Positions 5,651 to 8,466 of a DNA stretch of 8,466 nt are shown here, one piece after another. Numbering within the stretch: position 1 is the first letter of the stretch; each line of letters begins with the position of its first letter. This DNA is from Dehalococcoidia bacterium CG2_30_46_9 (GTDB taxonomy: Bacteria > Chloroflexota > Dehalococcoidia > GIF9 > AB-539-J10), in contig MNYE01000057.1 of NCBI GenBank assembly GCA_001873005.1, positions 1-8,466 of the forward strand, written 5' to 3'. The translations under genes and the position numbers were made by a program. Under the pieces are notes generated by a model, which was not told the DNA's origin, did no database searches, and was given only the letters and a program-made list of their open reading frames with translations.

Positions 5651-5954
5651 AGCAAAGCGTATGAGCAAATATTCTGCCGTTTTGAAAAGTCTGGTAAAAG
5701 AAAATGCCTCCTATTGGCTTATCAATCAAGTCGGGAAGAAGGGAACCTATAAGCAGGAATCTATAATCCAGGTGCTTTTTGGGTGAGGCAAGGGAAGTGG
5801 ATGGGTTGTGTAAGAGATTGCTTCGCCTGGCTCGCAATGACGGTGAGGAAGGCTGGAATTCGCTTTTTATACCAAAAGGGTGACTCCCAGTGAGGAACTT
5901 GTCAAGCAATATTCCAGCCCCTAAAGTGATGCCGGCAGAAGCAAATAAAAGCAT
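5595..5954 (-). pseudogene. Truncated membrane-bound metal-dependent hydrolase (YdjM/DUF457-like)
   Basis: The 119-residue frame starts at the ATG at 5954, 28 bases after the glmS stop, with a possible ribosome site AGGGGGT 8 bases upstream. A hydrophobic N-terminus (MLLFASAGITLGAGILL) and the stretch LLIGSLLPDLIDKP...NGRIFAHTLCFTL (about 67-104) match the LPD and H-containing motifs of small membrane-bound hydrolases related to YdjM. The later helices and C-terminal histidine/aspartate motif of the family are missing. After FTL the frame turns polar (DHGSRDGLG) and stops. Shifting frame near 5642 instead gives a hydrophobic TMAAGMGLALVSLANK that runs to a stop at 5561. I read this as a frameshift plus 3' loss. 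Residues about 25-60 are a repeat-derived insertion. It overlaps the end of the convergent DUF1461 gene by 56 bases. A short functional protein cannot be excluded. Confidence 0.65.
5775..5882 (-). repeat. Repeat-derived in-frame insertion in the hydrolase remnant
   Basis: Residues about 25-60 separate the N-terminal helix from the LDYRFLLIGSLLPD segment and include PSLRARRSNLLHNPSTS. The core at 5814-5843 reads, on the coding strand, CCGTCATTGCGAG then CCAGGCGAAGCAATCTC. This is a dispersed-repeat type I associate with uncultured-bacterial genomes and is related to the GCGAAGCAATC piece inside dnaE. The frame is kept across the insertion. Its outer limits are uncertain because no uninserted homologue is available here. 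Confidence 0.7.
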
Positions 5955-5962
5955 TAGTTGCT

Positions 5963-5969
5963 ACCCCCT
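5963..5969 (-). promoter_or_regulatory. Possible ribosome binding site of the hydrolase remnant
   Basis: AGGGGGT on the minus strand lies 8 bases before the ATG at 5954 and just after the glmS stop. It supports that start and translation from the glmS transcript. It is purine-rich rather than a strict Shine-Dalgarno match. Confidence 0.45.
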
Positions 5970-5982
5970 GAGATAATTCGTG

Positions 5983-7755
5983 TCATTTTACCGTTACTGA
6001 CTTCGCTAGATTACGAGGTTTATCCGGGTCGAGACCTCGTGCTATTGCTGAATGATACGCGAAAAGCTGAAGGGGCACGATACTTACTAAAGGATAGAAG
6101 ATTTCCTCTACTTTAGGAATCTTAATCCATTTGTCGAATACATCTTCTCGACGGTCGGAAACACCTATAACAAATGCTCCCCTTGCTTTAGCTTCTTCCA
6201 CATTGGACAGAGTCTCATGGAAGGTGTAATCCTCAGGGCAAATAGCGATTACCGGGGTTCCTTTCTCAATTAAAGCCAAAGAACCATGCTTTAGCTCCCC
6301 GGCAGGCATGCCATCGGCATGAACGTAGGCGATCTCTTTCAGCTTTAGCGCTGCTTCACCAGCTATATGGAAATTAGTTCCTCGGGCTATGTAATAGAAA
6401 TCTTTCCTTTTTCTTAGTTTCCAGGCTAGCTTGATTAGCCCTTTCCCATTTTCACGGTGATTTCCTGCAATCCAAGAAGGAGCGGCTGCCAGTTTGTCCA
6501 GCCCTTCATCGAGTTTATTTCCTATGGCAAAACCGAGAAGATAGAAGATGATGAGTTGAGCTACAAAGGATTTGGTAGCGACGACGCCTATCTCAGGGCC
6601 ACAATTAAGGTAGAGCACTTTGTTGCTCATCCTGGCCAGCGAGGAATCTACCCTGTTGACTATGGAAAATATAGTGGCACTCTTCCTTTTGGCCGCTCTA
6701 ACTGCTTCCAGGATATCGGCAGTTTCACCACTCTGGGAAACAGCCATCACCAGCGTGTTACTATCGATGGACTCAGAAAAGTACGGGTATTCAGAAGCTA
6801 TGATTACGGGGCTGAATCCCCCTCCAAACTTAGAAAAAACATACCTTCCAAGAAGAGCAGCGTATCTTGAAGTGCCACAGCCAATGAACACCACTTGCCT
6901 AGCCCTCAAGATGCCTAGAGCCATATCCATTACTAGGTTTTTATCCTGCATTAAGGCTCGGCGTGCTGTCTCAGGTTCCTCCAGTATCTCTTTCAAGGTA
7001 AAGGAGTCATATCCTTGCTTGGTGGCTTCATCCCATTTCCAATCTATTTTGCCAGGAGATTTCTCCAATTCCAAGCTGTCCTGGTTGAAAAACCTCACCT
7101 TGTCCTTGGTAGCTACTACAATCTCGCCATCCTCCACGAAGATAGCTTGATCGGTCATCTTCAGGAAGGACAAGGAGTCGCTGGCGATGAATTTCCTTCC
7201 ATCGGCCAGGCCAACTATCAGAGAGTTGCCCTGCCGAGCAGCTACTATCTTGCCTGGCTCCCGAGAATAGATAGCTACAAAGGCATAAGAACCCTGAAGC
7301 TGCTTGGTAACACGGATAACGCCTTCCTCCAAACTAGCTCCATCATTCAGGTAGTCCTCGAGTAAATGAGGAATCACCTCAGTATCAGTCTGGGAGATGA
7401 AATTATGTTTAGACTTGAGCCGACTTCTTAGCTCCCGGTAGTTCTCTATGATTCCATTGTGCACCACTGCGATGTTGCCACTGCAATCGAGGTGAGGATG
7501 AGCGTTATTTGCTGTAACGCCACCATGAGTCGCCCACCTCACGTGTCCTATTCCTAGCACACCGGGAAGCTCATCGAGATGATGTTTTTGTTGCACCTCC
7601 TCAAGATGGCCCACATCTTTCTTTAGGCAAATCTTGCCATCGCTAATGGTAGCTATACCAGCAGAATCGTAGCCACGGTATTCTAGATTCTCAAGCGATG
7701 ATAAGATAATTGGCGCTGCCTGCTCTTCACCGACAAAACCTATTATTCCGCACAT
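5983..7755 (-). CDS. glmS: Glutamine--fructose-6-phosphate aminotransferase (isomerizing)
   Basis: GlmS makes glucosamine-6-phosphate from fructose-6-phosphate and glutamine in the cytoplasm, the first committed step towards UDP-GlcNAc. The 590-residue protein is near the usual length of about 600. It starts MCGIIGFVG, so C2 is the glutaminase nucleophile once the Met is removed. Other glutaminase motifs are HVRWATHGG (71-79), HNG (99-101) and SQTDTE (121-126). The first SIS domain has FIGCGTSRYAA (about 290-300) and the sugar-phosphate loop VSQSGETAD (339-347). The second has GEAALKLKEIAYVHA (466-480), with E474 expected at the catalytic glutamate, and GELKHG with H490. The C-terminus GLDPDKPRNLAKSVTVK contains the conserved lysine (K585). 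The start is fixed by GAGGAGG 5 bases upstream. It overlaps the preceding gene by 13 bases, suggesting coupled translation. No glmS ribozyme can be expected in such a junction. Confidence 0.97.
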   Translation of the reverse strand: MCGIIGFVGEEQAAPIILSSLENLEYRGYDSAGIATISDGKICLKKDVGHLEEVQQKHHLDELPGVLGIGHVRWATHGGVTANNAHPHLDCSGNIAVVHNGIIENYRELRSRLKSKHNFISQTDTEVIPHLLEDYLNDGASLEEGVIRVTKQLQGSYAFVAIYSREPGKIVAARQGNSLIVGLADGRKFIASDSLSFLKMTDQAIFVEDGEIVVATKDKVRFFNQDSLELEKSPGKIDWKWDEATKQGYDSFTLKEILEEPETARRALMQDKNLVMDMALGILRARQVVFIGCGTSRYAALLGRYVFSKFGGGFSPVIIASEYPYFSESIDSNTLVMAVSQSGETADILEAVRAAKRKSATIFSIVNRVDSSLARMSNKVLYLNCGPEIGVVATKSFVAQLIIFYLLGFAIGNKLDEGLDKLAAAPSWIAGNHRENGKGLIKLAWKLRKRKDFYYIARGTNFHIAGEAALKLKEIAYVHADGMPAGELKHGSLALIEKGTPVIAICPEDYTFHETLSNVEEAKARGAFVIGVSDRREDVFDKWIKIPKVEEIFYPLVSIVPLQLFAYHSAIARGLDPDKPRNLAKSVTVK

Positions 7756-8466
7756 CGAAGCCTCCTCATTAGCTCTTGCTTCTTTTTAGCATCTAGTTCA
7801 GTGGTGTTTTCCATAATTTTGCAACTGGGTTCAACCAGGATAATTTTATCATGGTCGAGATCCTGAGTGAGACAAACATGGGGACCAACAAAGGAGTTTG
7901 GGCCAATCTTGATGCCAGGCATGACACTGGTGTTAATGCCAGTTCTGGAGTTGCTGCCGATTATGGCACCGAGTTTATCTTGTCCAGTATCTATAAGCTC
8001 ACCCTCAACCATCACCTTGATGTTTCCTTCGTCGAAGCGGAAATTAGCCAGGACCGTACCGGCACCGAAGGAACAGCCATCGCTGATTACGGAGTCGCCG
8101 ATATAATTGGAGTGAAACCAGCAGTTATTGCCAATATAGGAGGCCTTCACCTCAGTGGCATAGCCGACAACGCAGTTAGCGCCGATATGGCTGTAATCTC
8201 GAACTAGTACATTATTTCCAACGACTGAATTGGGGCCGATGTAGGCTGGTCCCCTGATAACGGCATTTTCCAGTACCCTGACATTGTCACCGATGATCAC
8301 CTTGCCCTCGACGAGAGCCCTTGGTGAAATGCGAGCCGAGGGAGAGATATAGGGCTCGCTTCTATCTAAGAAATATTTGACCACCTTGAAGATATGCCAG
8401 GGATATTTAATAGCCTGCCAGAAGCCATCATAGGGAACTATTTTGAGTCTCTGTTGGCCTTGTGCC
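7743..8466 (-). CDS. GlmU-like sugar-1-phosphate nucleotidylyltransferase, C-terminal part (5' partial)
   Basis: The frame continues unbroken to the right edge, so the GTG at 8384 is internal. About 240 residues are visible. The beginning, IVPYDGFWQAIKYPWHIFKVVKYFLD, is the typical end of a nucleotidyl-transferase domain joining a helix before the C-terminal domain. Then come many hexapeptide repeats of a left-handed beta-helix (for example ISPRALVEGKVIIG, VVGNNVLVRDYSHIGANC, IGSNSRTGINTSVMPGIKIG), as in acyl or sugar transferases and archaeal-type GlmU. A charged C-terminal helix (TELDAKKKQELMRRL) ends the protein. Its stop overlaps the glmS start and carries the glmS Shine-Dalgarno. Pairing with glmS suggests UDP-GlcNAc synthesis. 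Glucose- or mannose-1-phosphate nucleotidylyltransferases share the architecture, and the substrate-binding half is outside the window. Confidence 0.85.
   Translation of the reverse strand, partial: AQGQQRLKIVPYDGFWQAIKYPWHIFKVVKYFLDRSEPYISPSARISPRALVEGKVIIGDNVRVLENAVIRGPAYIGPNSVVGNNVLVRDYSHIGANCVVGYATEVKASYIGNNCWFHSNYIGDSVISDGCSFGAGTVLANFRFDEGNIKVMVEGELIDTGQDKLGAIIGSNSRTGINTSVMPGIKIGPNSFVGPHVCLTQDLDHDKIILVEPSCKIMENTTELDAKKKQELMRRLRCAE
7761..7767 (-). promoter_or_regulatory. Shine-Dalgarno of glmS inside the upstream gene
   Basis: GAGGAGG on the minus strand lies 5 bases before the glmS ATG (7755) and within the last codons of the GlmU-like gene, whose stop is at 7743. It fixes the glmS start and points to translational coupling. 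It is the only strong Shine-Dalgarno seen at a gene start in this window. Confidence 0.85.

Noticed and set aside
6620..7150. A 176-codon plus-strand open frame opposite glmS
   Set aside because: It is antisense to conserved SIS and glutaminase coding sequence, has no recognisable domain, and is explained by the codon use of glmS.
7743..7800. A glmS ribozyme or riboswitch upstream of glmS
   Set aside because: The upstream gene overlaps the glmS start, so there is no leader in which such an element could fit.
7851..8207. Plus-strand open frames opposite the beta-helix gene
   Set aside because: The hexapeptide periodicity of the minus strand produces long open antisense frames. No independent evidence supports them.
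8382..8384. GTG as the start of the beta-helix protein
   Set aside because: The frame continues upstream to the window edge with typical nucleotidyl-transferase sequence (VPYDGFWQAIKYPWHIFK), so this GTG is an internal valine.

Overview
The window looks like chromosomal DNA of an uncultured bacterium, most plausibly a Dehalococcoidia-type Chloroflexota. This rests on the gene set: a DnaE with an intact PHP domain, a GlmU-like/GlmS pair, a DUF1461 membrane protein and a YdjM-like hydrolase. It also rests on the style of the dispersed palindromic repeats in both large gaps. The taxonomic call is inference.

Layout from left to right. Positions 1-718 (+) hold the C-terminal end of an SMC/Rad50-like ATPase whose start lies outside the window. 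Positions 719-1004 are a repeat-filled gap between convergent genes. Positions 1005-4550 (-) are a complete dnaE, the replicative DNA polymerase III alpha subunit. Positions 4551-4939 are a divergent intergenic region packed with inverted repeats. Positions 4940-5650 (+) encode a DUF1461-type membrane protein. It runs tail to tail into 5595-5954 (-), a truncated and probably frameshifted membrane-bound metal-dependent hydrolase. Positions 5983-7755 (-) are glmS, and 7743-8466 (-) is the C-terminal part of a GlmU-like sugar-phosphate nucleotidylyltransferase with a left-handed beta-helix domain, running off the right edge.

The right-hand minus-strand genes form an operon in the order glmU-like, glmS, hydrolase remnant. 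The first two overlap by 13 bases, with a strong Shine-Dalgarno inside the upstream gene. Together they fit amino-sugar nucleotide (UDP-GlcNAc) supply for the cell envelope. dnaE and the DUF1461 gene appear to be separate transcription units.

The most unusual content is a family of small palindromes of the form TGAA-CTWRW-TTCA, with ten copies and always a 5-base spacer. They occur with larger composite elements (TGTCAT...ATGACA ends, and a nested three-stem structure). Copies or relatives are found in the gaps and also in frame inside genes: twice in C-terminal linkers of dnaE and once in the hydrolase remnant. Arm differences between copies are compensatory, so pairing seems to be maintained. 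No CRISPR array, RNA gene, transposase or complete defence system is visible.
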